Shown here: piece by piece, positions 44,101-52,650 of the stretch
Layout of the letters: each line of letters opens with the position of its first letter
Position numbering within the stretch: the first letter of the stretch is position 1
Source: Alienimonas californiensis
GTDB lineage: Bacteria; Planctomycetota; Planctomycetia; Planctomycetales; Planctomycetaceae
Assembly (NCBI RefSeq): GCF_007743815.1
Contig: NZ_CP036265.1
Coordinates: 2,932,823-2,996,822, forward strand
DNA: 64,000 bases
Reading direction: 5' to 3'
The notes under the pieces: generated by a model
Database searches by the model: none
What the model was told of the DNA's origin: nothing
Seen by the model: only the letters and a program-made list of their open reading frames with translations
Position numbers and translations under genes: made by a program

Positions 44101-44959
44101 CTCTTTCGCAACGCCCTTGCCGTGGCCGAGCCGCTGGCGGCGGCGGGGGGCGGGGTGGGCGTCGCTGTTGCGGGTGCCGGTCTGCCCGGTGGGGCGACTG
44201 ATCCGGGGGCGGGCGCCGGCGTTGGACGACCCGGCCGCCCAACGGCAGGGGCTGACGATCGTGCTGCCGGGCATTCAGGGCCGCAGCTTCGCCGAGTACG
44301 ACCTCGCCGTCGGGCTGGCGCAGGGCGGCGTGCCGGGGCGGATCACGGTGGTCGACTGGACCAGCGGGTGGTTCTTCCGGGCGTTCTGGCACCTGCGGGA
44401 CGTGGCGATGCACGAAGCGGGCGGGGAAGAGGTGGCGAACTTGGTGGCGGAGCACCGCCGGCTCTACCCGCACGCCCCGGTGTACGTCGTGGGCTACAGC
44501 GGCGGGGCGTCGGTCGCGTTGCACGGGCTGGCCCGGCTGCCGGCGGGAACGACGGCGACCCGCACGTTGCTGCTCGCTCCGGCCTGCTCGCCCCCGATCG
44601 ACGCCGCCGCGCTGGCCGACCGCTGCGACCACGGCATCGACGCCGTGTGCAGCCGGCTGGACGTGCCGATTCTCGTCGGGCTGCTGACCACCTTGGGGAC
44701 CACGGACGGCCGCCACCGTCCCGGCGCCGGCTGGGGCGGCTTTGAACGGACCGACGTGCCCGCCTTCCGCGAGCACCACTGGCGGCCGGGGTGGGTCCGC
44801 CGGTTCCACTACGGCGGACACTTCGGAGCGGTGAACCGCGTCTTCGCCGCGGAGGCCCTGGCCCCGCTGCTGCTTTCCCACAGGGCGAGCGAGGGGGCGC
44901 CAGCCCCCCGTGCGAATAACCTTCCGGCACGGGGGGCTGACGCCCCCTCGCTCGCCTGA
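44078..44959 (+). CDS. alpha/beta-hydrolase-like protein with repeat-derived C-terminus
   Basis: 293 residues from the GTG at 44078, which has GGAG six bases upstream inside the end of the DUF1573 gene, so translation is probably coupled. The chain has LTIVLPGIQG (oxyanion strand), then YVVGYSGGASVALHGLA with the GxSxG nucleophile elbow at about 143-147. RTLLLAPACSP and a late FHYGGHFGAVN supply a candidate catalytic His. This fits a serine hydrolase of unknown substrate. The final ~25 residues (SEGAPAP...GADAPSLA) are encoded entirely by repeat B2, so they are probably not part of the ancestral fold. Confidence 0.72.
   Translation: MASVTPADSFATPLPWPSRWRRRGAGWASLLRVPVCPVGRLIRGRAPALDDPAAQRQGLTIVLPGIQGRSFAEYDLAVGLAQGGVPGRITVVDWTSGWFFRAFWHLRDVAMHEAGGEEVANLVAEHRRLYPHAPVYVVGYSGGASVALHGLARLPAGTTATRTLLLAPACSPPIDAAALADRCDHGIDAVCSRLDVPILVGLLTTLGTTDGRHRPGAGWGGFERTDVPAFREHHWRPGWVRRFHYGGHFGAVNRVFAAEALAPLLLSHRASEGAPAPRANNLPARGADAPSLA
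44884..44956. repeat. palindromic repeat, family B copy 2, inside a coding frame
   Basis: Arms 44884-44913 and 44927-44956 are about 30 bases and nearly perfect (core GGGGGCGCCAGCCCC / GGGGCTGACGCCCCC). The stop codon of the hydrolase gene follows the right arm immediately. Related to the copy at 14551-14626. Confidence 0.85.
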
Positions 44960-45128
44960 GACCGCCATCGGGACGCCGCCGAGGGCGGTCTGGGGGAATC
45001 CCGTTGCAAATCCTGCAAATCGGTCTTCCCGGCGCGCGAAGGTTCGTCTACCGTGGCCCCGTCAGCCGCGGCGTCGCTCTCCAAGACACCTCGGCGTTGC
45101 AACCACTGTGCCAGGCAAGGATGCCGCG

Positions 45129-46589
45129 ATGTCGAACGCCACCCCCGGTCCTGCCCCGCTGCGCGTGCTGTGCGTGGACGACGAACCGGGCATTCGGTTC
45201 GTTTACGAAAACGAAGTCCCGCTGATCGCGGAAGGGTCCGTGACCGTCGTGGCCGACGGGGTGAAGGCGATCGCCGCCCTAGACGCCGCCGTCGCCGAGG
45301 GCAAGCCCTACGACGCGGCCCTGATCGACCTCCGCATGCCCGGCGGCGTGGACGGCTGGGGCGTGGCCGACCACCTGAACAACGTTTCGCCGAACACCAA
45401 GTTCGTCATCTGCACCGGCCACGGCGATCTGCCGGAGGCGAAGCGGGCGATGGAGTACGGCGCCCTGCGGTTTCTCGAAAAGCCGCTCCAGATGCCGGAG
45501 CTGGGCGAGGCCTTCGCCCACATCCGCGAACTGAAGGCCCTCGAGCAGTGGCCCGAGGAGGACCGTCCCAAGCCGGTCAAGCTGAAGACCGACGACCGCG
45601 ACTTCATCGGCTCGACGCCGGCGATGCTCGCGCTGAAGAAGAAGATCGCCAAGTTCGCCCCGACCGACGCCAGCGTGCTGATTCTGGGCGAAACCGGCAC
45701 CGGGAAAGAGGTCGTCGCCAAGGCGATCCACGCCAGCAGCAAGCGGGCCGGCGGGCCGTTCGTCGCGGTCAACTGCGGCGCCCTGCCGGAGCACCTCGTC
45801 GAAAGCGAGTTCTTCGGCCACCGCAAGGGCGCCTTCACCGGCGCCGATCAGCCCCGCAAGGGCCTGTTCGAAGCGGCCGACGGCGGCACGCTGTTCCTCG
45901 ACGAGTTGGGCGAACTGCCCAAGCCGATGCAGGTCAAACTGCTGCGGTTCCTCGAAAGCAGCGAGATCCGCCGCGTCGGCGAGAACGAAACCTTCACCGT
46001 CGACGTCCGGATCGTCTGCGCGACGAACAAGGACCTGGACGAGATGGCCCGCGACGGCGAGTTCCGCGAGGACCTCATCTACCGGGTCAACACCTTCGAA
46101 CTGGACCTGCCCCCGCTGCGGGAACGGGCCGAGGACATCCCGGCCCTCTGCTCCTTCCTGCTCTCCCGGCTGGCCGGCAAGCGGGTGGGCGAGGAGGCGA
46201 TCTCCCCGCGGGCGATGGACCTGCTGCAGTCCCACGAGTGGAGCGGCAACGTCCGCGAACTGGCGAACGCCCTGGAGCACGCCTCGATCCTCGCCGAGGG
46301 CCAGATTCAACCCGAGGACCTGCCCACGCCGGTCACCCGCCGCAGCGTCGCCGGCAACGTGGGGCTGAAGCTGGCGAACACCGGCGACTTCGAGGGCTAC
46401 GCCAACGCCCCGGCCCCCACCTACGGCGACGTGCCGAAAACGCTGCGGGAGATCGAGCAGGAAGTGATCCTGCACACCCTCGACCGGCACGACGGCGACA
46501 AACCGGCGACCGCCAAGGAACTCGGCATCGCCCTCAAGACGCTCTACAACAAGCTGAACGCCTACGAGGCCAAGCGGGCCGCCGGCTGA
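45129..46589 (+). CDS. NtrC-type sigma-54-dependent response regulator
   Basis: 486 residues from the ATG at 45129, which has AAGGA upstream. The receiver domain (about 12-130) has the acidic pair in CVDDEPG, phospho-acceptor Asp in LIDLRMPGG and Lys in LEKPL. The AAA+ domain (about 160-390) has Walker A GETGTGKE, the sigma-54-contacting GAFTGA loop, Walker B GTLFLDELGE and RVxxATNKDL. The C-terminal Fis-like HTH is KPATAKELGIALKTLYNKL by its key residues. It activates transcription from -24/-12 promoters after phosphorylation. No sensor kinase gene is adjacent, so it is an orphan here and its stimulus is unknown. Confidence 0.95.
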   Translation: MSNATPGPAPLRVLCVDDEPGIRFVYENEVPLIAEGSVTVVADGVKAIAALDAAVAEGKPYDAALIDLRMPGGVDGWGVADHLNNVSPNTKFVICTGHGDLPEAKRAMEYGALRFLEKPLQMPELGEAFAHIRELKALEQWPEEDRPKPVKLKTDDRDFIGSTPAMLALKKKIAKFAPTDASVLILGETGTGKEVVAKAIHASSKRAGGPFVAVNCGALPEHLVESEFFGHRKGAFTGADQPRKGLFEAADGGTLFLDELGELPKPMQVKLLRFLESSEIRRVGENETFTVDVRIVCATNKDLDEMARDGEFREDLIYRVNTFELDLPPLRERAEDIPALCSFLLSRLAGKRVGEEAISPRAMDLLQSHEWSGNVRELANALEHASILAEGQIQPEDLPTPVTRRSVAGNVGLKLANTGDFEGYANAPAPTYGDVPKTLREIEQEVILHTLDRHDGDKPATAKELGIALKTLYNKLNAYEAKRAAG

Positions 46590-46616
46590 GCCCCGGAGCG
46601 GATCGGGTTCGTGCGT

Positions 46617-46673
46617 CGCTTGCGGTTTCGCGGGGGGCGGGAGACTCTTTCCCCACCCGCGAAACCGCCAGCG
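46617..46673. repeat. intergenic palindromic repeat, family C copy 4
   Basis: Left arm 46617-46633 (CGCTTGCGGTTTCGCGG) and right arm 46657-46673 (CCGCGAAACCGCCAGCG), one mismatch, 23-base loop. It lies between the response regulator and the ABC ATPase gene, both on the plus strand. Confidence 0.88.
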
Positions 46674-46703
46674 GACGTTCGCCCCCGTGCCCTCGCTCCG
46701 TCG

Positions 46704-47483
46704 ATGATCGAACTCCGCGACCTCCAGCGGAGTTTCGGCCACGGTCCGGCCGCGGTGCACGCGGTGCGGGGGCTCTCGCTGCGGGTCGAACCGGGCGAGG
46801 TCTACGGCTTGATGGGCCCCAACGGTGCCGGCAAGACGACCGCCCTGCGGATGGTGCTCGGTCTGCTCAAACCGACGAGCGGCGACGCGGTCATCGACGG
46901 CGTCAGCGTGACCGAGAACCCGAACGAGGTGAAGCGGCGGATCGGCTTGGTCAGCGCCAGCGCGGGGCTGTACCCGTGGCTCACCCCGCGGGAAACGCTG
47001 CGGTTCTTCGCCGACCTGTACGGCGTGCCGAGCGACGTCGCCGAAGCCCGGGCCTTAGATCTGGCGGAGCGGTTCGGCCTCACGGCGTTCCTCGACCGCC
47101 GCTGCGCCGGGCTCTCCACGGGGCAGACCCAGCGGGTGAACCTCGCCCGGGCGGTGATGCACCGGCCGCCGGCGATGCTACTTGACGAACCGACCCGCGG
47201 GCTGGACGTGGTCGGCACCCAGCGGGTGTTCGAGTTCGTCCGCCACCTGCGGGACGAACGCCGGGCGGTGATCCTCTGCACGCACCGGTTGGCGGAGGCC
47301 GAGCGCTTCTGCGACCGCTTCGGCCTGCTGCACCGCGGCACCCTGCGGCACGAGGGCACGTTGGCGGAACTGCAATCCGCCACCGGACGGGAGACGCTGA
47401 CGGAGATGTTCGTCGACCTGCTGGCCGAGGACGAAGGGTTCTTGGAACGACCCGCGAAACCGCAAGCGGGGGCGCCGACGTGA
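46704..47483 (+). CDS. ABC transporter ATP-binding protein (NatA-like)
   Basis: 259 residues from the ATG at 46704. Walker A GPNGAGKT is near 36-43. The Q-loop region is followed by signature LSTGQTQRV near 136-144 and Walker [13 protein letters not shown] near 155-166. The switch His is in CTHRLAEAE. It is the cytoplasmic ATPase of the exporter whose membrane part is the next gene; GTGA overlaps the stop, so the two are translationally coupled. The last residues ([11 protein letters not shown]) are encoded by half of a family C repeat and are unlikely to be conserved. Confidence 0.93.
   Translation: MIELRDLQRSFGHGPAAVHAVRGLSLRVEPGEVYGLMGPNGAGKTTALRMVLGLLKPTSGDAVIDGVSVTENPNEVKRRIGLVSASAGLYPWLTPRETLRFFADLYGVPSDVAEARALDLAERFGLTAFLDRRCAGLSTGQTQRVNLARAVMHRPPAMLLDEPTRGLDVVGTQRVFEFVRHLRDERRAVILCTHRLAEAERFCDRFGLLHRGTLRHEGTLAELQSATGRETLTEMFVDLLAEDEGFLERPAKPQAGAPT
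47452..47468. repeat. family C half-repeat inside the ABC ATPase gene
   Basis: Seventeen bases CCGCGAAACCGCAAGCG, identical to the right arm of copy C1, without a matching left arm nearby. Translated as part of the ATPase C-terminus, just before the permease start. Confidence 0.85.
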
Positions 47484-49609
47484 GCGATTTCCGTCCCCCG
47501 AACCCGCTGCCGCGGATCGCCCTGAAGGAACTGCGGGAGAGCCTGCGGGACCGTCGCACGACGATCACGCTGGTCCTCATGCCGCTGCTGGTTTACCCGC
47601 TGCTGGGGGCGCTGTTCCGCAACGTGCTGATCGCCACCAACCCGGCCGAGGCCGGGCCGGTCTCGGTCGTGTTCGAGTCCGAAGCCGACGCGGAAGCCTT
47701 TCAAGAGGTCTTTCAGGAAGGCACCGCCCTGTTGGAGCGGGCCGGGGTCGTCGATCGCAGTTCGGGGTTGCTCGAACTGAATCTGACGATGCCCAAGCGG
47801 GCGAACGATTCACTGGAGGCCGTCGTCGCCCGCGGCGAGGCGGAACTGGGGCTGCGCGTCGCAGAAGGGGGCGAGGTCGACGACACGGACGGCGAGCCGG
47901 CGCCGCGGTACACGATTCTCACCCGCTCCGGCTCGCCGCTGTCGGTCGAATCCGGCCGGCGGATCATCGCCCGGCTGCGAGCAGTGAACGAGGCGGCGAT
48001 CGAAGCCCGCCTGCGGGAGGCCGGCCTCAGCGCCGACGTGCCCGCCGACTTCGTCACGGAGGCGATCGAACCGACCGGCGGCGGGGCGATCAGCCTCGCC
48101 ACCGTGGTGCCCCTCATCCTCCTGCTGATGACGGCGACCGGGGCGGTCTATCCCGCGATCGACACCACCGCCGGCGAGCGGGAACGCGGCACGCTCGAAA
48201 CGCTCGTTGCGGCCCCGGTGAGCCGTCTGCACGTGCTGCTGGGCAAGTTCGTGGCCGTCTGGGCCGTCGCGGTGCTGACGGCGGGGGCGAACCTGATCGC
48301 GATGACCGCCACGGTGTACGCCGTCGGGCTGGATCGAGAACTGTTCGGCGAGAACGTCCGCTGGTGGAGCCTGCCGGCGACCGCGGGGCTGCTGGCCCTG
48401 ACGGCGGGGTTCTTCGCCGCGGTGCTGCTGGCCGTCACCAGCGCCGCCCGCAGCTTCAAGGAGGCTCAGGCCTACCTGATCCCGCTGATGCTTTGCTGCC
48501 TGGCGCCCGGCGGGCTGGCCCTCACCCCGTCGATCGAACTGGACCTCGTCTGGGCCGCGGCGCCGTTGATGAACCTCGTGCTGCTGGCCCGGGAGGTGCT
48601 CAGCGGCACGGCCCCGCTGCTGCCGGCGCTGGTCGCAGTGGTCTCGACCGTCTGCTACGCCGGGCTGGCGCTGAGCGTGGCGGCCCGCATCTTCGGGACG
48701 GACGCCATCCTCTACGGCGGCCCCGGCGGGTGGAGCGAGTTCCTCAAACCGCCCCCCCGCCCGAACGGCGTTCCCCCGCTGGGGGCGGTCCTGCTGGGCA
48801 CGCTGGCCTGCGTCGCCGCGTTTCTGGTGCTGGGCGGCGTGCCGGGCAAGCTGGCGGGGCTTACGAACGAAGAGAGCCTCGCCAACGTCGATCTGCCCAC
48901 GCTGCTGATCGCCAACGCGGCGGTCTCCGTGCTGGTGTTCGTCGGCCTGCCCTGGGCGATCGCCCGCTGGGCCGGCGGATCGACCCGGCGGACCTTCGCC
49001 CTACGGACACCCACGCTGTTGGGGCTGCTCGGCGGTCTGCTGTTGGGGCTGGGGGCCTGGGCGGGGGTGTTCGAAATCCTGCTGGCCCTCGGCGCCGCGG
49101 ACCGCATCGGCGACGCCGGCCGGCTGGCGGAGTTCGGCGAGCGGATCGAAACCCTGCCGTTGCCGCTCGTCCTGGCCTGTCTGGCGATCGTGCCCGCGCT
49201 CAGTGAGGAGTTCGCCTTCCGCGGCTTCGTGCTGACCGGCCTGAAGGTCCCGTTCGGCGCCGTGTCGGCCGTGGTCGCCAGCGGGCTGATCTTCGGCGTG
49301 TTCCACGTCATCAAAGACTTCGGCCTGTTCGACCGCCTGATCGGCACGACGCTGCTGGGCCTGCTGCTCGGCTGGGTGCGAATCCGCACCGGCAGCCTGT
49401 GGCCGGGCATGCTGCTGCACGCCGTCAGCAACGCCGCCCTGCTGACGATCGCCAGCTACAAGCAGGAGCTGAGCGAACGGTTCGACATTGAGGTCTCCGA
49501 GACGACCCACCTCCCGGCGGAAGTCCTCGCCGCCGCGACGGCCTGCGTGCTGATTGGGGCCGCCTGCGTGTGGTTCGCCGGCCGGCGGAGCGGGGAAGTC
49601 GAGGCGTAA
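47480..49609 (+). CDS. ABC-2 permease fused to a CPBP intramembrane protease
   Basis: 709 residues from a GTG overlapping the ATPase stop by 4 bases. The N-terminal part (about 1-430) resembles NatB/ABC-2 permeases: [28 protein letters not shown] at the start, a large extracytoplasmic loop, then a membrane bundle with [25 protein letters not shown] by its [11 protein letters not shown] motif. The C-terminal part (about 450-700) is a CPBP/CAAX-like domain with the paired Glu motif [20 protein letters not shown] and HAVSNAALL supplying metal or catalytic His and Asn. The complex likely exports ions or a small molecule; the protease may process a partner or a peptide. The fusion recurs in planctomycetes to my knowledge. 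Confidence 0.9.
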   Translation: MSDFRPPNPLPRIALKELRESLRDRRTTITLVLMPLLVYPLLGALFRNVLIATNPAEAGPVSVVFESEADAEAFQEVFQEGTALLERAGVVDRSSGLLELNLTMPKRANDSLEAVVARGEAELGLRVAEGGEVDDTDGEPAPRYTILTRSGSPLSVESGRRIIARLRAVNEAAIEARLREAGLSADVPADFVTEAIEPTGGGAISLATVVPLILLLMTATGAVYPAIDTTAGERERGTLETLVAAPVSRLHVLLGKFVAVWAVAVLTAGANLIAMTATVYAVGLDRELFGENVRWWSLPATAGLLALTAGFFAAVLLAVTSAARSFKEAQAYLIPLMLCCLAPGGLALTPSIELDLVWAAAPLMNLVLLAREVLSGTAPLLPALVAVVSTVCYAGLALSVAARIFGTDAILYGGPGGWSEFLKPPPRPNGVPPLGAVLLGTLACVAAFLVLGGVPGKLAGLTNEESLANVDLPTLLIANAAVSVLVFVGLPWAIARWAGGSTRRTFALRTPTLLGLLGGLLLGLGAWAGVFEILLALGAADRIGDAGRLAEFGERIETLPLPLVLACLAIVPALSEEFAFRGFVLTGLKVPFGAVSAVVASGLIFGVFHVIKDFGLFDRLIGTTLLGLLLGWVRIRTGSLWPGMLLHAVSNAALLTIASYKQELSERFDIEVSETTHLPAEVLAAATACVLIGAACVWFAGRRSGEVEA

Positions 49610-49629
49610 CGGAAAGGGCGGTCGGAGCG

Positions 49630-49805
49630 GTCTCCCCTCTCCCTCAGGGAGAGGGGCCGGGGGTGAGGGTGACGCCCGGTTCACCCGCATCCGTCCTAGT
49701 AGTGACGAGCCGACCGGCCGGTGAGGGACCGGACCGTGAGCGGTATTTGGGAGTCGCTGCCCCCTCACCCCCGACCCCTCTCCCCCAAAAGGGGGCGAGG
49801 GGAGA
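49630..49805. repeat. MITE-like composite repeat, family D copy 3 (inverted)
   Basis: Opposite orientation to copies 1 and 2. Read on the minus strand it starts ATCTCCCCTCGCCCCCTTTT and ends CTGAGGGAGAGGGGAGACC, about 176 bases. The minus strand also carries the GGGTGAACCGGGCGTCACCC block seen in copy 1 as GGGTGAACCGTGCGTCACCC. Located between convergent permease and hypothetical genes. Confidence 0.85.
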
Positions 49806-49844
49806 TCCGGGCTTCGGACCCGGACCGAGTGCCGCCCACCGGCC

Positions 49845-50162
49845 TCACTCCAGTCCGACGTCGCGGTCCGGGACGACGCGGATCTCTGTCGGCTTCGCCT
49901 CCCGCTGCCAGTGCTGGCGGTCGGTGGTCAGCACGCCGGTGCGGACGGCGCAGTTCAGACAGAGCTGCGACTCGCCGTCGTCGAGGTAAATCTCACCGCC
50001 GGTGAGCAGGTGGTAGTAGTCCTCGCCGGGCATCTTGGCGTGGCAGTAGAGCTTGGCGAAGTCCTGCTTGACGACGGCCTTCCAGTTCTGCATCTCGCGG
50101 ACGTACAGCCGGCCGTCGAGGTGGAACGACGGCGGGCCGGGCGGGTCGGCGGAATCGCTCAT
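49845..50162 (-). CDS. short cytosolic protein of unknown function
   Basis: 105 residues. Starts with an Asp/Pro-rich stretch, then a compact sequence (LYVREMQNWKAVVKQDF, LYCHAKMPGEDYYHLLTGGEIYLDD by its YCHAK and GEDYYHLL elements). It contains three Cys residues (YCHAK and CLNCA), which could bind metal or lie close in space. No signal peptide or membrane segment. I do not recognise the family. The clear folded character and standard codon usage support a real gene. Confidence 0.65.
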   Translation of the reverse strand: MSDSADPPGPPSFHLDGRLYVREMQNWKAVVKQDFAKLYCHAKMPGEDYYHLLTGGEIYLDDGESQLCLNCAVRTGVLTTDRQHWQREAKPTEIRVVPDRDVGLE

Positions 50163-50304
50163 GCGTCAATCTTAGCGGCTCGACCCGGCGCCGGGCGACG
50201 GTTCTGCCGACGGCGCCGGTCGGCGGCGTGGCGCCGCTTCGTGCGGCGTTGACGGGAACGCGGCCCGCCGGCGGTTCGCCCCACCGGACGCCGTTCGTCG
50301 GCCG

Positions 50305-50646
50305 ATGCGGGCGTTCGTGCCCGACGCCCCCGCTCCCGCCGCCCCGACGCCCAAGCCTTCAGTGCCGAAGGCCGCGGCGCCGCGCACGCCGGAGCAACTG
50401 CACGCCTACGTGCACGAGACGCTGTGCGCCCGGGAGAATCTGCTGTCGAACCAGTTCCGCACGGTCGCCGCCCCGCTGACCCGGGCCGGCAAGCCCTGCG
50501 GCTGCCAGTACACGCTGCTCGGCCCGCGGAGCGTGCGGCTGACCGCCGTCTGGGACGCCGTCCGCAACTGCCTGTTCCTGTTCGACGCGACCGGCGCCCG
50601 CATCGAAAAGCGGATGCTCCCCCAGCGGATTCGCCTCGCCTCCTGA
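50305..50646 (+). CDS. short protein of unknown function
   Basis: 113 residues. A Pro/Ala-rich leader (about 1-27) is followed by a folded segment: TPEQLHAYVHETLCARENLL, a GKPCGCQYTLLGPRSVRLTAVWD sheet-like region by its CGCQYTLLGP core, and FLFDATGARIEKRML. Two Cys in PCGC. No export signal. Divergent from the 105-residue gene across 142 bases and followed by palindrome E. Family not recognised. Confidence 0.65.
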   Translation: MRAFVPDAPAPAAPTPKPSVPKAAAPRTPEQLHAYVHETLCARENLLSNQFRTVAAPLTRAGKPCGCQYTLLGPRSVRLTAVWDAVRNCLFLFDATGARIEKRMLPQRIRLAS

Positions 50647-50653
50647 CGCCGTA

Positions 50654-50725
50654 AGCCCGGAGCGCAAGCTCCGGCCGCGCGTTTCACGCCGGCTGCGCCG
50701 ACGGCCGGAGCTTGCGCTCCGGGCT
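50654..50725. repeat. intergenic palindromic repeat, family E
   Basis: Perfect 24-base arms 50654-50677 and 50702-50725 (core CCCGGAGCGCAAGCTCCGG) around a 24-base loop. Each arm contains a shorter palindrome, GGAGCGCAAGCTCC, so alternative cruciforms are possible. It lies between convergent genes. Single copy here. Confidence 0.88.
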
Positions 50726-50744
50726 CACGGAGCCGCGCCGGCTC

Positions 50745-52301
50745 TCACCCCAGCCCGTACAGCGCCCCGTACTTGGCGTTGAGGTGGGCCAGCAGCGGGG
50801 CCGGGGTGGGCGGGGAACCGGCGGCGCGGGCGATCAGGTCGGTCGGGGCATAGCGGCGGCCGTGGCGGTAGACCTTTTCCGTCAGCCAGTCCCGCAGCGG
50901 GGTGAAGTTTCCGGCGGCGAGTTGGCCCTCCAGATCGCCCAACTCGGCCAGCGCCGCGTCCCAGAGCATCGCCGCGTAGACGTTGCCGAGGGCGTAGGTC
51001 GGGAAGTAGCCGATCAGCCCCGCGGCCCAGTGGATGTCCTGCAGACAGCCGTCCGCGGCGCTCGGCGGGCGGAAACCGAACATCGCTTCAAACTTCTCGT
51101 CCCAGGCGTCGCAGACGTCCCCCGCCGGCAGGTCGCCGGAGATCAGCGGCTGTTCCAACTCGAACCGGAGCAGGACGTGCAGGTTGTAGGTCACTTCGTC
51201 GGCCTCCACGCGGATCAGCGTCGGCCGCACGTCGTTGACCGCCCGGTACAACTCCTCCGCGGAGGCCTTGCCGAGAGCCTCGGGGAAGAAGGCCCGGGCC
51301 TCGGGGGCGGCGTGCTCCCAGTAGGACCGCGAGCGGCCGACGAAGTTCTCCCACAGCCGGCTCTGGGATTCGTGCACCCCCAGCCCGCAGGCTTCGCCTA
51401 AGGGGGCGCCGAACCACTCGGCGGGCAGGTTCTGCTCGTAGATGCCGTGCCCGGCCTCGTGCAGCACGCCGAAGTAGGACTGCGAGAAGTCGTTGGGGTG
51501 ATAGCGGGTCGTCAGGCGGCAGTCCGCCGGCCCCAGCGTGGTGCAGAACGGGTGGGCGGCGGTGTCGAGCCGGCCGGAATCGAACCGAAACCCGAGCCGC
51601 TCCGCCCCGGATCGGCAGAACTCGTATTGAGCGGCGACCGGATAGTTCCGCGTCAGCAACGAACGATCCGGCGTCACGCCCGCTTCGGAGATCGCGGCGA
51701 CCAGCGGGACGAGCCCGGCCCGCAGTTCGGCGAAAACCGCCGACACCTGATCGCTTTTCGCCCCCGGTTCGTAGTCGTCCAGCAGGGCGTCGTACGGGGC
51801 GGCGGCGGCGAGGTCCTCCCGACCGGCGGCGACCGCGGCGGCCTCCTCCCGCTTCAGGGTCACCACCGCTTCGAGGTGCGGACGGAACGCGGCGAAATCG
51901 GAGCGTTTCCGCGCCTCCGCCCAGTTCTGCTGGGCGAGCGTCGTCACTCGTGACAGTTCCTCCACCAACCGACGCGGCAGCGTGGTGCGGCGGTCGAAGT
52001 CCCGCCGGGCCTCCTGCACGCAGGCCGCCGCGGCGGAGTCCGCGGGGCGCACTTCCGCCTCGGCGGCGAGCAGCGCGTCGCGCAGCTCCGGGCCGGTCAG
52101 CCGGTCGTGCGTCAGACCGGCGAGCGCGGCGAGTTGGTCCGCCCGAAACTCCCCGCCGCGGGGGGGCAGATAAGTTTGCTCGTCCCAGGCCAGCACGTCG
52201 GCCGCGGTTTTCAGGGCCGCGGCCTCCCGCAGCACGGCGAGCAGATCGGCCAGTGGCCCTTCGGGGGGCGGGCCGTCGGGGCCGGGGGTGGGGGCGGTCA
52301 T
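50745..52301 (-). CDS. M32 family metallocarboxypeptidase
   Basis: 518 residues, normal for the M32 (Taq carboxypeptidase) family, which removes C-terminal residues from peptides in the cytosol. It has the LAWDEQTYLPPRGG start block typical of the family. The zinc site is HEAGH (near 270), with the third ligand in the downstream GVHESQSRLWEN motif. FGFRPPSAADGCLQDIHWA by its DIHW element and LGNVYAAMLW complete the conserved C-terminal regions. No signal peptide. Monocistronic, convergent on repeat E. Confidence 0.95.
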   Translation of the reverse strand: MTAPTPGPDGPPPEGPLADLLAVLREAAALKTAADVLAWDEQTYLPPRGGEFRADQLAALAGLTHDRLTGPELRDALLAAEAEVRPADSAAAACVQEARRDFDRRTTLPRRLVEELSRVTTLAQQNWAEARKRSDFAAFRPHLEAVVTLKREEAAAVAAGREDLAAAAPYDALLDDYEPGAKSDQVSAVFAELRAGLVPLVAAISEAGVTPDRSLLTRNYPVAAQYEFCRSGAERLGFRFDSGRLDTAAHPFCTTLGPADCRLTTRYHPNDFSQSYFGVLHEAGHGIYEQNLPAEWFGAPLGEACGLGVHESQSRLWENFVGRSRSYWEHAAPEARAFFPEALGKASAEELYRAVNDVRPTLIRVEADEVTYNLHVLLRFELEQPLISGDLPAGDVCDAWDEKFEAMFGFRPPSAADGCLQDIHWAAGLIGYFPTYALGNVYAAMLWDAALAELGDLEGQLAAGNFTPLRDWLTEKVYRHGRRYAPTDLIARAAGSPPTPAPLLAHLNAKYGALYGLG

Positions 52302-52650
52302 CAGGCGCAGCTCCGTCGGCGGGGGGACGCGGCCATCGTTCCGTGCGAGCCGGCGGGGCGAAAGTCAGCCCGGGGTCCCCGCCTCCCGCCCGCGGCCGAG
52401 ATGGGCGTTGTCGGTTTGTCGACAGGGAATCGCGGGGTGTGTTGTCGATCTGTTCGATCCGCCGGACAGGATGCTGGTGAAAATGACACGGTCCCGCCTT
52501 GGGCGCCCGCGGGCGGTTCTGCCCGAACCGCTTGCGGCACAGAGGTTCGGGAGCGTACCCGCCGCGGCGGGCGCAGCGATTGCGTCACGGATTAATCGGA
52601 CCGGCCGCTGGCCGTTCCGCCTTTCCGAACCCCCTGATGCGAGTCGCACG
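52302..52650. other. divergent intergenic region upstream of a His-rich protein gene
   Basis: About 350 bases between the M32 gene and the His-rich secreted protein gene. A less GC-rich patch near 52420-52495 (with TTTGTCGACAG and GTTGTCGATC repeats of TTGTCGA) is the most likely regulatory part. No RNA gene or known box recognised. Confidence 0.35.

Noticed and set aside
44910-45128. Extended start of the response regulator
   Set aside because: The extra residues would come from repeat B2 and the promoter region; the receiver domain starts right after the ATG at 45129, which has a ribosome binding site.
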